Of a stretch of DNA of 64,000 nt, positions 1-10,849 are shown piece after piece. The stretch spans positions 1,872,001-1,936,000 of the forward strand of contig JBBBDQ010000403.1 in NCBI GenBank assembly GCA_037127315.1, read 5' to 3'. Below the pieces are notes generated by a model. That model ran no database searches. It had not been told where the DNA came from and saw only the letters and a program-made list of their open reading frames with translations. A program made the position numbers and the translations under genes. How positions within the stretch are numbered: the first letter of the stretch is position 1; every line of letters begins with the position of its first letter. This DNA is from Ascarosepion bandense. Taxonomy: Eukaryota; Mollusca; Cephalopoda; Sepiida; Sepiidae.

Positions 1-590
1 CTAATAAATTATTTAAAATCATCACCGTTATCTTAACTCCTAAATTAAAATTTTTTCTAGTCATGTTATTTTAAATAAGTAATCATTACTTTCTATGCTA
101 TTTTAAATCATTACTCTCTAAGTTAATTAAAATCATTACACTGAATCATTTCTAATAAATTATTTAAAATCATCACCGTTATCTTAACTCCTAAATTAAA
201 ATTTTTTCTAGTCATGTTATTTTAAATAAGTAATCATTACTTTCTATGTTATTTTAAATCATTACTACTTATGTTAAGATAATTTCTTTAAATTATTACG
301 ATTAAATTGTTTATGTTATCTTAAATCAATATTTGAAATCCTTTTTTCTTTATTATTTTAACTCGTTACTTTAAATAATTGTTATTACATTATTTTAAAT
401 CATTATTACTCATATTATTTCAAATAATATCTTTAAATTATTGCTATTATTATGAATCATGGCTTTTATTTTAAGTAAATACCTTACATCACTCTTAAAT
501 TATCTGAAATTTTTACTTGCTATGGAATTCAAAATCATTATTTTAAATCATTACTTTCAATGTTTTTTTTTAATAATGTTGAAATCATTC
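1..590. repeat. AT-rich tandem repeat
   Basis: A segment at 1-150 recurs almost unchanged from 152, a 151-bp direct duplication. The rest to about 580 is a degenerate series of the motif TTTTAAATCATTACT. There is no coding potential. It lies in the intron downstream of the last VWA exon. Confidence 0.75.
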
Positions 591-659
591 TTTTTCAGAT
601 GAATAAATAGCAATTTTTATTAGAATAGAAATGATATTGAAATGTTGGTTTCAACTTAC

Positions 660-1223
660 TCCAATAAATTCTGTATGCCAAAAGCCAGGCATATCTTTGA
701 AGCACCCAATATTCGGGTACTCTCACAATGAACCAATTCGATGGAAAACTGGCTATTCTTTTTTCATTTGCCATATTCACTTTTCCAATGGCCACGACAA
801 ACACTTTCACATCTTTACGTTTCAGCAATTTCGCCTGATCTGCAGTCCACCAAATATTGTTGGCTTCACCGTTGGTGACAACAATAGCAACGCTGATCAC
901 ATGTGGTCTTGCGCCATATCGGAAAGTGAAAGAGTATTGCCTGAGGAAACTTAGTGCTCGGCTCGTGTAATGCTGTCCCCTTATATAAGAAATCCTGTCA
1001 ATGGCTCGTAGGACTTGACGCAAATTCTTGTAAGTATTTAAATTGAAGTTATCTTTAACCAAAGTGCTGTAGGTGATAACACCGACTCTCACATGTCTGG
1101 GTGCAACGCGGAAAAACCTGATGACATTCTTCACAAAGGCTTTGGTTTTTTTGAAGTTTTCCAAACCAATAAAGGTAGACGAGTCCAGAACAAACATTAT
1201 ATCTAATTTTGCTGTTTTATAAC
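660..1223 (-). CDS. VWA-domain exon 4 (last in transcription order)
   Basis: This exon encodes about 187 residues forming one complete VWA-like domain. Strand beta-1 reads IMFVLDSST; then come an amphipathic helix, VRVGVITYST, the VTNGEAN turn, VKVFVVAIG and WFIVRVP, ending in RIYW. The acceptor is TTTTTTTAACAG at 1224-1226 and upstream, and the donor is GTAAGT (complement of 654-659). The length of 564 bp starts after two bases completing a Gly codon and ends one base into a Ser codon, so it is phase 1-1. The metal site (MIDAS) is degenerate: DSSTF instead of DxSxS, and TNG instead of TDG. It is nearly identical to the exon at 54874-55437 except for about 35 bp near the gene-3' end. The downstream ORF tail (KLKPTF...) is intron read-through. 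Confidence 0.85.
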
Positions 1224-1302
1224 CTGTTAAAAAAAGATAGAAGAAAATTCTAACTTTTTAACAAATATATAAGCAATGAATTTTTAAAATTTCTTTTAAT
1301 CG

Positions 1303-1400
1303 AGTTCACCCCAATCAAGGTAGTATAGCAACTAAGACACAAGGGACTTCGGGGTGTGAAAGAATTAGAAAACGGAAGCATTATGAAGGAAAGAGAACAA
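1303..1400 (-). repeat. MITE-like repeat fragment
   Basis: It shares the block with CACCCCAATCAAGG and the 'ctaagacacaagg' motif with the element at 7058-7358. A second piece at 1880-1990 carries the same 'gccactaagacgcaagg' motif, so the SINEs at 1405-1872 may have inserted into one older copy. Confidence 0.5.
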
Positions 1401-1404
1401 TAGA

Positions 1405-1572
1405 AATATCAATCAAGTGCCAACACGCTTGGGCGATCAGGTCTTTTTCGATCCATCATTGACTAGGCAGAAGATTTTCCCACAGTAGGTTGTCATTTTT
1501 TTCTGCGGTAGAGTGGTTGCTAACAAAGGCTATAGAACCCAATCTGTCCTGCTATTCAATCCTTTTATCTAA
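1405..1572 (-). mobile_element. tRNA-derived SINE, truncated (family 1)
   Basis: The 3' part of the common family is present: the ACGCTTGGGCGATCA block, the AGGCAGAAGAT block and the CTATAGAACCCAATCTGTCC block. The tRNA-like head is missing. It lies head to tail with the next copy. Confidence 0.7.
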
Positions 1573-1573
1573 A

Positions 1574-1872
1574 TCAGTCAGTTACATGCCATATATGGTA
1601 CATGCTTGGGCAATCAAGTATCTTTCCATTCCATGTCTGACTAGGCAGAAGATTTCCCTTGAGTAGATTGCCATTTCTTTTTGTAGTAGACTGGTTGCCA
1701 ACCAAGGCCATAAAACTCAATCTCTGTTGCTTTTTAAGCCATAGCTGGAAGGAGAAGAGATGGATTAATATATTTCCTAATGATATTTGCACGTGAATGA
1801 ATTCAACTGGAATTCAAACTAGGCTCTTTGATTTCTTATTCTGAGATAATATCCATTGCATCACAAATACAC
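1574..1872 (-). mobile_element. tRNA-derived SINE, full length but diverged (family 1)
   Basis: The copy runs from the CAGTCAGTTA 3' end (low coordinate) to the tRNA-like head, here GGAATTCAAACTAGGC and TCCATTGCATCACAAA, at the high coordinate. The box B-like GTTCGAATTCC is mutated. ORFs inside it are incidental. Confidence 0.75.
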
Positions 1873-1939
1873 ATGGAAAAAAGCGAATGAAGTAAAGCCA
1901 CTAAGACGCAAGGTGTGGAAGAATTAGAAACAGAAACAT

Positions 1940-2710
1940 TAATAGTGAGCAGAAAGAGAAAAGTGATCAAGAGGATAGTAGATAGTGATTGACATTGCAT
2001 TTACATTTTTGCAGATTAAAGTTGGCTGAAAAGCATGGACCTGATGGGAGGTCCATAGATGTGAATTTAGGGGGAAAAAAACTATTGACATACAACTTAT
2101 GGCTACGTCGAGCCAGCTCAATTGTAAGTTCATGAGATCTCGACGCCAGTCTAGTATTGCACTTAAATTAATTGTAGGTACCAAAGCGAACAGATCAAGC
2201 GAACAGATCATCCGAACAGATCATCCGAACAGATCAAGCGAACAGATCATCCGAACAGATCAAGCGAACAGATCATCCGAACAATTACCATAAAAGTATT
2301 TATAAAAAAGAGGTAACCTTAAAGAGGTGGGTAAGTTTCTGAAGCCGAGTCGCCATATCAGGACCAATAATATTGCTGATTCTTCTTTGGATTTTATCAA
2401 GGAGCTCAATGTAAATAGCAGGGGCACTTGACCTTATGTGGTAGCAATATTCTAAGCATGGTTGCCTTGCCCGACATTCTCAGCAGCTGACCTAGAAATG
2501 GATTCAATATAGTTTTTCCATTTCGGGTCAGCTGAAAATGTTAGCCCGAGAAGACGCAACGATTCACTTTCCTGGAGTTTATCTTCAGCCATGCCAATAG
2601 AAGTAAGAGAAGGCTCTTTCAGATGATTAATGGAGAGAAGTTTAGTTTTGAATGTGTAAAAGGCCATCTTTTGTCCCAGTTGACGACGGACTTGTGGTTG
2701 TTTTGGACAT
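1940..2710 (-). mobile_element. Decayed non-LTR retrotransposon, C-terminal reverse transcriptase and 3' end
   Basis: Minus-strand frames give LQESESLRLLGLTFSADPKW and NYIESISRSAA, typical of the region after the polymerase core of CR1/Jockey/I-like LINEs. Further 3' is an LSAILDWRRDLMNL-type stretch. Stops and frameshifts interrupt it. A 13-bp minisatellite (2181-2285) sits inside. The same family occurs at 7375-7900, 22558-22815 and 23000-23720. Confidence 0.7.
2181..2285. repeat. 13-bp minisatellite
   Basis: Tandem units of the GAACAGATCATCC / GAACAGATCAAGC type, about eight copies in two alternating variants. Confidence 0.85.
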
Positions 2711-3299
2711 CAGCTGCCATTTTAAATTAGTAGGCCTTACTTATCGAGGCAGGAGTAAATATCCGTGTCGTTATCGTAGATGCAAAGTTGTGATCTGATG
2801 TCATCAGGAAGGTTGTTAATGAAAATTAAAAACAGTGTTGGACCAAAGATAGAGCCTTGTTGGGAACCCGCGTTAGTACGACTGTATCCCATCCTGCATC
2901 GTCAGACAGTAAAATTTCTTAAACTTGTCTTTATGATCTTTCGCTTTGAAAATGCTCTCTCACATTGGACTTGAGTAACTGATAGTGTGTAGATGACTTT
3001 ATAAAGAAAGTTCTTATTTCTTTTTATTACTAAAACAGTTTTTTTTTTTTACTTTTTAGTATTTTTATTTGATATAGAAGGCCTATTTCATCAGGGGTCT
3101 ACTTGCCATTGGGCAAGGAGAGACCCCGGATGCTCTGTCATTGAATATATGTGTCTATGGATGTGTATCACTAATATGTGGAAATAATTTGGTTCAGTGC
3201 TTTACAATGACAACCAATATCTGAGAACTAATAGAAACCATCCATTCTTTTTGCCCCTGTGATAGGGCATATTGGATGGCCAAGGCCCCATTTCAAAAG
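2711..3299. other. Unclassified intron sequence
   Basis: 2711-3000 continues LINE-like sequence without a clean frame. 3080-3290 holds a repeat-looking block containing an imperfect palindrome around 'ggtctacttgccattgggcaag'-like sequence that I do not recognise. No exon is seen. Confidence 0.4.
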
Positions 3300-3790
3300 C
3301 TGAGTAGAATATTGAGACAGGAAAATTTCATTGGAAACAATGGAAAGACTACTGAACTTTTATGTGATATCTGTTCTTCTATATGGCAGTGAATGCTAAA
3401 CAATCTCATCAAAGGTGAAGTTAAGACTCAAAGCAACAGAAATGTGATTCTACAGAAGGATGCTGAGGATACCCTGAACTGAACATGTCAGCAACGATGA
3501 ACTTTTGGAAAGAATAGAAACAAAATACAAACTTATATTTATGAGGAAGGAGAGCTTGTAGAATCTGATACTCACAGGGCATATAGAGGGAAAGAGAGAC
3601 AGAGAAAAACATCATGTGACACACTTGATGATCTTAAGCAAATGGATAGCAGAGTAGGGTTTGGGAAAAATAACAATCCAAAATGTATTAAGAGGTACAA
3701 TTGACAAGATGATATGGAGGTTCATGATCATTCACAACCTGGCGGAACACAGAAGTTGAGGCCTTGACTGATCCTGCTAAACCAGTATAC
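3300..3790 (+). mobile_element. RTE-type LINE fragment, C-terminal part of ORF
   Basis: Plus-strand translation with stops resembles the better preserved copy at 63547-64000: it keeps FYRRMLRI, HVSNDELLERIETK and LILTGHIEGKRDR. RTE-type endonuclease/reverse transcriptase polyproteins end with this motif series. It is clearly dead. Confidence 0.65.
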
Positions 3791-4485
3791 AATGTTTTAT
3801 TACCTGATCCAATAATTCAATTGAATACCATTAGCTATCTCTTTATATATTAATTTCTTAGTAATTTAAGGACTATTTTTAGTGGATAGGGATGTTTGTC
3901 TAGCATATTTCTTTCATTAATTCTCTCGAATACTCAAGCCAGTAATGTAATGTAATTCATACTCTTTAAAATTGTTATAGTGGGACATCCTGCAATCCGT
4001 GAGAATAGAATTCTCTACTTTATAAAAGACGGTAACGAGCGGTACGAAGGGAAAAAAAGTCTTAGGCGGAGGAATTCACTTTTCAATAGTCGATTTCGCT
4101 CCAACCTGTGGCTTGCCTATCTGTGTATTATTGTTAATTGTACCTTAGTACAATAAATCTGTATTTCTTATTCCTGGTGTGGAGTTCCATTCTTCAACTG
4201 ATCATTTCATACTGTATTCCTTTCGGGATATATTAAAAATTAAAACAGATATGTGAATTCAACTAAAATGATGTTTACAGTAATGAAAAAAGAAATGTCA
4301 GATTAGAAGCTATGAATTCTTTAGAGAATTACACAGGTAGCTTGAACAAAAGTGATTTGGGAATTGTTGCTTAACTTCTAATTTGTTGGCAACACTGTAA
4401 CAACATATGCTTGTTGGAAATAATGTTGTTTCTAATTGACTCGTGAAAGTCTGAAGTTATGGACTAAGAATTTTCTTTGTCCAGT
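3791..4485. other. Intron sequence without recognised features
   Basis: AT-rich sequence. I see no exon, RNA gene or clear repeat boundary. 4030-4200 is less AT-rich, and 4145-4155 has a polyadenylation-like AATAAA, but no gene is attached to it. Confidence 0.4.
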
Positions 4486-4799
4486 GTCAGTCAGTTAGTT
4501 AAGTGCCATACGGAATACACGCTTGGGCGATCATGTCTCGAAAGAGACATGACTGACTAGGCAGAAGGTTATCCCGCAGTAGGTTGCCTTTGCTTTATGC
4601 GGTAGACTGGTTGCCGACCAAGGCTACAGAACTCAATCTGTCCTATTACTTAACCCATAACTGGAAGGAAAAGACAGATTAATACCTTTCCCAAAGGTAT
4701 TTGTGCGTAAGTGAATGCAATGAATTCAGCTAGAATTCGAACTCGGCTCCCCGATTTCTCGTTCCGAACCGATATCCAATGCATCACAACCCACATCCA
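4486..4799 (-). mobile_element. tRNA-derived SINE, near full length (family 1)
   Basis: The 3' end has a GTCAGTCAGTTAGTTAAGTG motif, then the inverted ATGTCTCGAAAGAGACAT stem. The tRNA-like head is near the high end (AGAATTCGAACTCGGCTCC, ATCCAATGCATCACAA). The box B complement GGAATTCGAAC is nearly intact. Confidence 0.85.
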
Positions 4800-4861
4800 G
4801 TGTATATAGATAAAACTTGCTTGAATTTTCAGAGTTAATGTAAAACACGATAGTTACTCAC

Positions 4862-4891
4862 CTTCTTTTATGAATGGTATTTTGGGAGGAA
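4862..4891 (-). CDS. Mini-exon delta (30 bp) before VWA exon 4
   Basis: Acceptor CTTTATTGCAG (4892 upward) and donor GTGAGT (complement of 4856-4861). The 30 bp in phase 1-1 encode (I)PPKIPFIKE, followed by the Gly codon shared with the VWA exon at 660-1223. It takes the delta position but its sequence is proline-rich, unlike the other delta exons. Confidence 0.7.
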
Positions 4892-4941
4892 CTGCAATAA
4901 AGAAAGTAACAATGTTTACATGATTTTCAATGAAGACATAC

Positions 4942-4946
4942 AAAAG

Positions 4947-4979
<33 letters not shown>

Positions 4980-4980
4980 T
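4942..4980. repeat. (CT)n(AT)n microsatellite
   Basis: Perfect CT then TA dinucleotide runs. Confidence 0.95.
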
Positions 4981-5341
4981 AACATGTGCATGACCATGAC
5001 ATTACAACATAAAAAATTACATTTTGGATAATTTTCACTAAAGTTTCTAATAAACGGAAAGCAATTTTTCAACCATTATATTTTAAACAGAAAAAAAATT
5101 TACAATAATATTTAGCAACACAGTTTTGCAGTTATTTTTTGTTACAATAACTCACACCCCTAAAGATGATCTCGGAAGGAGATTGAAAGTACTTGGGTAC
5201 ATTGAGAAATGAATGATAATAACATGTCAACGTTGCAGCTGATTTCTGACATCTTTCCATTATAATACGGGAAAGATTATCCGTGAGTATGAACGGATTT
5301 TATTAAAAAATAAGCAGACATAATGTTTGCAATTTATTTAA
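4979..5341. repeat. Interspersed repeat of about 365 bp, copy 1
   Basis: Aligns along its length with 41400-41762, including GCAGTTATTTTTTGTTAC, CTCACACCCCTAAAGATGAT and AGATTATCCGTGAGTATGAA. In both copies dinucleotide runs follow the same edge, so these probably belong to the element. Family unknown; no ORF. Confidence 0.7.
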
Positions 5342-5434
<93 letters not shown>

Positions 5435-5445
5435 AGAGAGAGGGG
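5341..5445. repeat. (CT)n(CA)n(TA)n(GA)n compound microsatellite
   Basis: Four consecutive dinucleotide runs of 10-46 bp. Confidence 0.95.
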
Positions 5446-5737
5446 TTAACTGTGCAACTTGTTATATTTTTTCTTTTAGATAGGAAGGCACTCATACTAA
5501 CTACACCACTGTTCCATTCGTATACATGAAGTAAAGAGATTTTTAATTAATTTCTTTTGGGGTTGTTGAAATGTTTAACCTAATGTTCATTATATGTAAA
5601 ATAACCCAGGTTCTGGCACATGCGTCATAGGCTTGGAAAAGCCTGCGTTAGTTATTTGTATTAATATTTTATCCTGTATTCGTTGAACACACTGACTTTC
5701 AAAATCAGTAAAATCTTAAAAAGTGATGAATGGAAAT

Positions 5738-6036
5738 CAGTCAGTCAGTTAAGTGCCATACGTCATACATGCTTGGGCGATCATGTCTCGAAAGAGACAT
5801 GACTGACTGGGCAGAAGATTATCCCGCAGTAGGTGGCCATTGCTTTCTGCGGTAGACTGGCTATAGAACCCAATCTGTCCTGTTATTTAACCCATAACTG
5901 GAAGGAATAGACGGAATAATACCTTTCCCAAGGGTATTTGCGCGTAAGTGAATGCAATGAATTCGGCTGGAATTCGAACTCGGCTTCCCGATTTCTCGTT
6001 CCGAGTCGATATCCAATGCACCACAACGCACATCCT
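5738..6036 (-). mobile_element. tRNA-derived SINE, full length (family 1)
   Basis: Starts with CAGTCAGTCAGTTAAGTGCC, has the ATGTCTCGAAAGAGACAT stem, and ends with head sequence GGAATTCGAACTCGGC and CCAATGCACCACAACGCACA. A deletion around 5860 removes 'ttgccgaccaaggc'. One of the best preserved copies. Confidence 0.88.
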
Positions 6037-6079
6037 ATGGAAATCAGACACATTAATAATAGAGATAAAAATTACTCAC

Positions 6080-6106
6080 TTAAAACTTTCAAACTCTTTT
6101 CGTAAT
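6080..6106 (-). CDS. Mini-exon beta (27 bp)
   Basis: Donor GTGAGT (complement of 6074-6079). The acceptor GTTACGAACAG has a weak pyrimidine tract. Phase 1-1; encodes (D)YEKSLKVL, close to the other beta exons YQDNLEYM, YQEKLSYM and YKKRLGFM. Joined to alpha at 10597 it gives GAT (Asp), and to delta at 4862 it gives ATT (Ile). Confidence 0.68.
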
Positions 6107-6432
6107 CTGTTCGTAACACGGATGAGAAAATATGAAAAAAGAAAAAAAAGCATATTTTAGGAATTTTGAAATTTAAATCTTCTGACAGTGGTATTGCAAA
6201 GGTTCTCACTGCCAGTTGAAAAAGAGACGTTTGTCGTCATCATCCCGGAAATACTTTTTTTATTGATTGTTTGTGATGAATTAACTAATTTATTATATTA
6301 ACGTAGTGAATTAATTACCGCCTTAGTGACAGAATCGCCAACAAAGAATTGTACCAAATAATTGAAACCACATAAATGAAAAAAAACAAAACAAAAAAAA
6401 ACTAACAGTAGCAACAACTAAAATCGATAACA

Positions 6433-6835
6433 TCTAAACTTATTTAAAAATGGAACTTTGTCTGTGTGTGTGTGTGTGTGTGTGTGTCTGTGTGTGTGTG
6501 TCTGTGTGTGTGTCCGTTACCTATAGACTCCGAAACGGTTGAACCGATTTTCTTGAAAATTTGCACAGTTGTACTATAAGCGTCTACGAGTGTTATTAGC
6601 TAGGTTTTGTGTCGAGGTACCCCCGATAAATATCGAAAATCGATAATCGAAAATATTGGGTCATAGAAGGAGTGGTCCGATTTTAATCCAATTTGATACA
6701 CTCATTGAAAAAGATATAAGAAACAATATTCAGAAGTTTCAAGGTTGCAGTTCTTACAATAGTGCAGAAAATCGATAATATATATATATATAAAAGCTTT
6801 CATTACATCCGAGCAACGCCGGGTTATACTGCTAG
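6433..6835 (+). mobile_element. Non-autonomous Helitron, short copy
   Basis: Begins TCTAAACTTATTT and ends CTAG|T, about 11 bp after a small CCGAGCAACGCCGGG-type hairpin, inserted between A and T. These are Helitron hallmarks. It contains a (GT)n run and the conserved block TCCGTTACCTATAGACTCCG. An internal deletion removes the 3' half present in the longer copies. Confidence 0.8.
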
Positions 6836-7057
6836 TATATAAATATAAGAGAAAGAAATGACATAATCAAGATGTTAACATTCCACACCACTTCAAATGA
6901 AAGGCTAGGAAGGAATTCTCCATCAATAATGAGAAGAGCAATTTTTTGTTAGTTCGAATTTACAGTTTTATAGCCAGAACGCTAACGTTAAAACAACTGG
7001 GATATGATCAAATTATAAATTCTTGTATACTTTTTATTTATTTAAAAAAATATTAAC

Positions 7058-7358
7058 TGAGTTTAACCCAAGCAAGACAGTAAAGCCACCGAGATGCAAG
7101 GAATTACTTAGTGTGTTAGAGTTAGAAACAGGAACATTGCTATGGAGCGAGAAGAGAGAAATTAGTAATCATAGTCTAAACTATTGCCCGGTTCAGACTC
7201 CACCCACATCTATTGAACAGGTGAAGAGGCTCATCCCTTGTTTCCTGTTTAGGATGTGGTTTCCGGTTTTTCTCTTTTCCAGTCTTTTCACTCTTATGTA
7301 GCCCCCAGCGCATCAGTGGCGTTTTCGCCTTGCTTGGGGTGATGTGATTTAAAAAAAA
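7058..7358 (+). mobile_element. MITE-like element with terminal inverted repeats
   Basis: The left end (ACCCAAGCAAGACAGTAAAG, CCACCGAGATGC) is the inverted counterpart of the right end (GCATCAGTGGCG, CGCCTTGCTTGGGGTGA). The inside contains the block CATCTATTGAACAGGTGAAG. Pieces of the family occur at 1303, 1880, 10385, 24291-24895, 44330, 52385 and 62365. Confidence 0.65.
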
Positions 7359-7374
7359 AAAATCAGAAGGACGG

Positions 7375-7900
7375 CAGATAGCGATTGATATTGCATTTAA
7401 ATTTTTGAAGATTATAAAGTTGGTTGGAAAGCATGGAGTCAGAAGAGAGTTCTAGAAAAGAGAAGTGAAAGAAAAACTGTTAGCATAGAATTTGAGGCAG
7501 CATATAGCCAGTTCAAATGTAAATTGGTGCATCTTGTTGCCAGTCTAATACAGTGCTTTAATTCAAAAAGCCTAGACACCATAAATAAAGAACTCATCCG
7601 AACAAATACCATGAAAGTACCCATAGAAAAGGCAAAAGAAGGCAACTTAACAGGGGGTAAGTGACTGAAGCCGAGACTTTAGATCAGGGCTGATTATTTT
7701 TTGGATTTTATTAGAGAGCTCTAGGTAGGAAGAGCACCGGACCACATTTGACAGCAATATTTCGAGCATTGACAGATAGTAGACTTATAGACATGTAAGA
7801 TAGACTCTGGAGAGAAAATTGCCTGGGACGACACAGCGAATCAACTTTCATGGCCGCTAAACTAGCAATGGATTCAATATAGTTTTTCCACTTCGTGTCA
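7375..7900 (-). mobile_element. Decayed non-LTR retrotransposon fragment
   Basis: Same family as 1940-2710. The minus strand shows DTKWKNYIESIASLAA, KVDSLCRPRQF and a degraded 3' region at 7380-7600. Many stops. Confidence 0.65.
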
Positions 7901-10325
7901 TGCAGCAGAATATACAGCATAATACAAAGAAAGTACAAAAAATACAGCAGAATATAAAAAATAAACAGCGATTTATACAGGATATACATCAGAATATTAA
8001 GAAAATATTACAGAATATACAGCCAAATATAAAGAATATACAGCAAAATATAAAGTATATATACATCAGAATAAAAAGAACAAACAGCGATTTATACAGA
8101 ATATACACCAGAATATAAAGAATATAATACAGAATATACAGCAAAATATAAAGAATATACAAAATATACACCAGAATATAGAACCGGAGATCAAGAATAT
8201 ACAGCAGAATATGAAGAATATAATACAGAGTATAGAGCAGAATATGAAGAATATACAGAATATACACCAGAATATAAAACCGGACATCAAGAATATACAG
8301 CAGAATATGAAGAATATACAGAATATACACCAGAATATAAAACCGGAGATCAAGAATATACAGCAGAATACAAAGAATATAATACAGAATATACAGCAGA
8401 ATATGAAGAATATACAAAATATACACCAGAATATAAAACCGGAGATCAAGAATATACAGCAGAATATGAAGAATATACAGAATATACACCTGAATATAAA
8501 ACCGGAGTTCAAGAATATACAGCAGAATATGAAGAATATACAGAATATACACCAGAATCTAAAACCGGAAATCAAGAATATACAGCAGAATATGAAGAAT
8601 ATAATACAGAATATACAGCAGAATATAAATAAACATACAGAATATACACCAGAATATAAAACCGTAGATCAAGAATATACAGCAGAATATGAAGAATATA
8701 ATACAGAATATACAGCAGAATATAAATAAACATACAGAATATACAGCAGAATATAAAACCGGAGATCAAGAATATACAGCAGAATATGAAGAATATAATA
8801 CAGAATATGCAGCAGAATATAAATAAACATACAGAATATACACCAGAATATAAAACCGGAGATCAAGAATATACAGCAGAATATAAAGAATATACAGAAT
8901 ATACAGCAGAATATAAATAAACATATTGAATATACACCAGAATATAAAACCGGAGATCAAGAATATACAGCAGAATATGAAGAATACAATACAGAATATA
9001 CAGCAGAATATAAATAAACATACAGAATATACACCAGAATATAAAACCGGAGATCAAGAATATACAGCAGAATATAAAGAATATACAGAATATACAGCAG
9101 AATATAAATAAACATACAGAACATACACCAGAATATAAAACCGGAGATCAAGAATATACAGCAGAATATGAAGTATATAATACAGAATATACAGCAGAAT
9201 ATAAAGAATATACAGAATATACAGCAGAATATAAATAAACATACAGAATATACACCAGAATATAAAACCGGAGACCAAGAATATACAGCAGAATATAAAG
9301 AATATACAGAATATACAGCGGAATATAAATAAACATACAGAATATACACCAGAATATAAAACCGGAGATCAAGAATATACAGCAGAATATGAAGAATATA
9401 ATACAGAATATACAGCAGAATATAAAGAATATACAGAATATACAGCAGAATATAAATAAACATACAGAACATACACCAGAATATAAAACCGGAGATCAAG
9501 AATATACAGCAGAATATGAAGTATATAATACAGAATATACAGCAGAATATAAAGAATATACAGAATATACAGCAGAATATAAATAAACATACAGAATATA
9601 CACCAGAATATAAAACCGGAGACCAAGAATATACAGCAGAATATAAAGAATATACAGAATATACAGCGGAATATAAATAAACATACAGAATATACACCAG
9701 AATACAAAACCGGAGATCAAGAATATACAGCAGAATAAGAAGAATATAATACAGAATATACAGCAGAATATAAATAAACATACAGAATATACACCAGAAT
9801 ATAAAACCGGAGATCAAGAATATACAGCAGAATATGAAGAATATAATACAGAATATGCAGCAGAATATAAATAAACATACAGAATATACACCAGAATATA
9901 AAAGTGGAGGTCAAGAATATACTTCAGAATATGAAGAATATACAGAATATACACCAGAATATAAAACCGGAGATTAAGAATATACAGCAGAATATGAAGA
10001 ATATAATACAGAATATACAGCAGAATATAAATAAACATACAGAATATACACCAGAATACAAAACCGGAGATCAAGAATATACAGCAGAATAAGAAGAATA
10101 TAATACAGAATATACAGCAGAATATAAATAAACATACAGAATATACACCAGAATATAAAACCGGAGATCAAGAATATACAGCAGAATATGAAGAATATAA
10201 TACAGAATATGCAGCAGAATATAAATAAACATACAGAATATACACCAGAATATAAAACCGAGATCAAGAATATACAGCAGAATATGAAGATTATAATACA
10301 GAATATACAGCAGAATATACATCCG
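7900..10325. repeat. Complex minisatellite, about 97-bp unit built from 9-18-bp subunits
   Basis: The subunit GAATATACAGCAGAATAT and relatives alternate with the marker ATAAAACCGGAGATCAAG, which recurs every 94-97 bp. A 348-bp higher-order block is duplicated (9111-9458 and 9459-9806), and both copies share the CAGAACATACACC variant. Numerous ORFs on both strands (EYTAEYK-like, ILLYILYILY-like) are by-products of the repeat. The unit length is not a multiple of three, so no frame is conserved. Confidence 0.9.
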
Positions 10326-10384
10326 AAAATAAAGATGATAAAATTCTTGTATACTTCTTATTTACTTTTATTATGTATTAACCA

Positions 10385-10440
10385 AATTCACTCCATGGAA
10401 GGTAGTAAAGCCACTGAGACACAAGCAGTTACTTAGTGTG
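10385..10440 (-). repeat. MITE-like repeat fragment
   Basis: Carries AAAGCCACTGAGACACAAGC and ACTTAGTGTGT, matching the left part of the 7058-7358 element. Confidence 0.45.
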
Positions 10441-10596
10441 TGTCTGAATACAATGATAAAGAAGATGCGATTCATATTTAATCAATTTTCATTTAATTTA
10501 CAAATAGTAGATCACGTTATACTAATCATGAAAAAAATAAGCCAAACACCTATACAAGAATAAATCAATATAACTAAAGTTTTAATGGTTACTTAC

Positions 10597-10623
10597 CTTG
10601 GATGACCCAACCTCTATCGAAGC
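10597..10623 (-). CDS. Mini-exon alpha (27 bp) after VWA exon 3
   Basis: The acceptor is a long T tract ending ACTATAG; the donor is GTAAGT (complement of 10591-10596). Phase 1-1; encodes (G)FDRGWVIQ, matching alpha exons IDTKWTLK, YDKNWIIK and VDRMWNLE. Joining the G that ends VWA exon 3 gives GGC (Gly). Spliced across about 9 kb of satellite. Confidence 0.82.
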
Positions 10624-10849
10624 CTATAGTAAAAAAAAAAAGGAAGCAAACCTTGGTTAAGAGACGTGAGAACAAAAACAAAACCTAGTAAGAAGGGGAT
10701 TCGAAAGATTTGTATAAAAATTGGGATTTCAGATATTTTTCTATTCAAAAGAGGGATATAAACGTTTTATATTTTCTAAATGCATTAGGTAGATGCTCTT
10801 AAATAAAATTCAGTTATATAAAAACTGCAAAGAAGAAGCTGAAATCATC

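Noticed and set aside
2300..2345. 21-bp mini-exon with good acceptor and donor
   Set aside because: It contains TAA in the required phase and belongs to the LINE fragment; the same sequence recurs at 7640.
7989..10436. Many long ORFs on both strands (up to 286 codons)
   Set aside because: They are all readings of the 97-bp minisatellite. The unit is not a multiple of three and frames are open on both strands alike.
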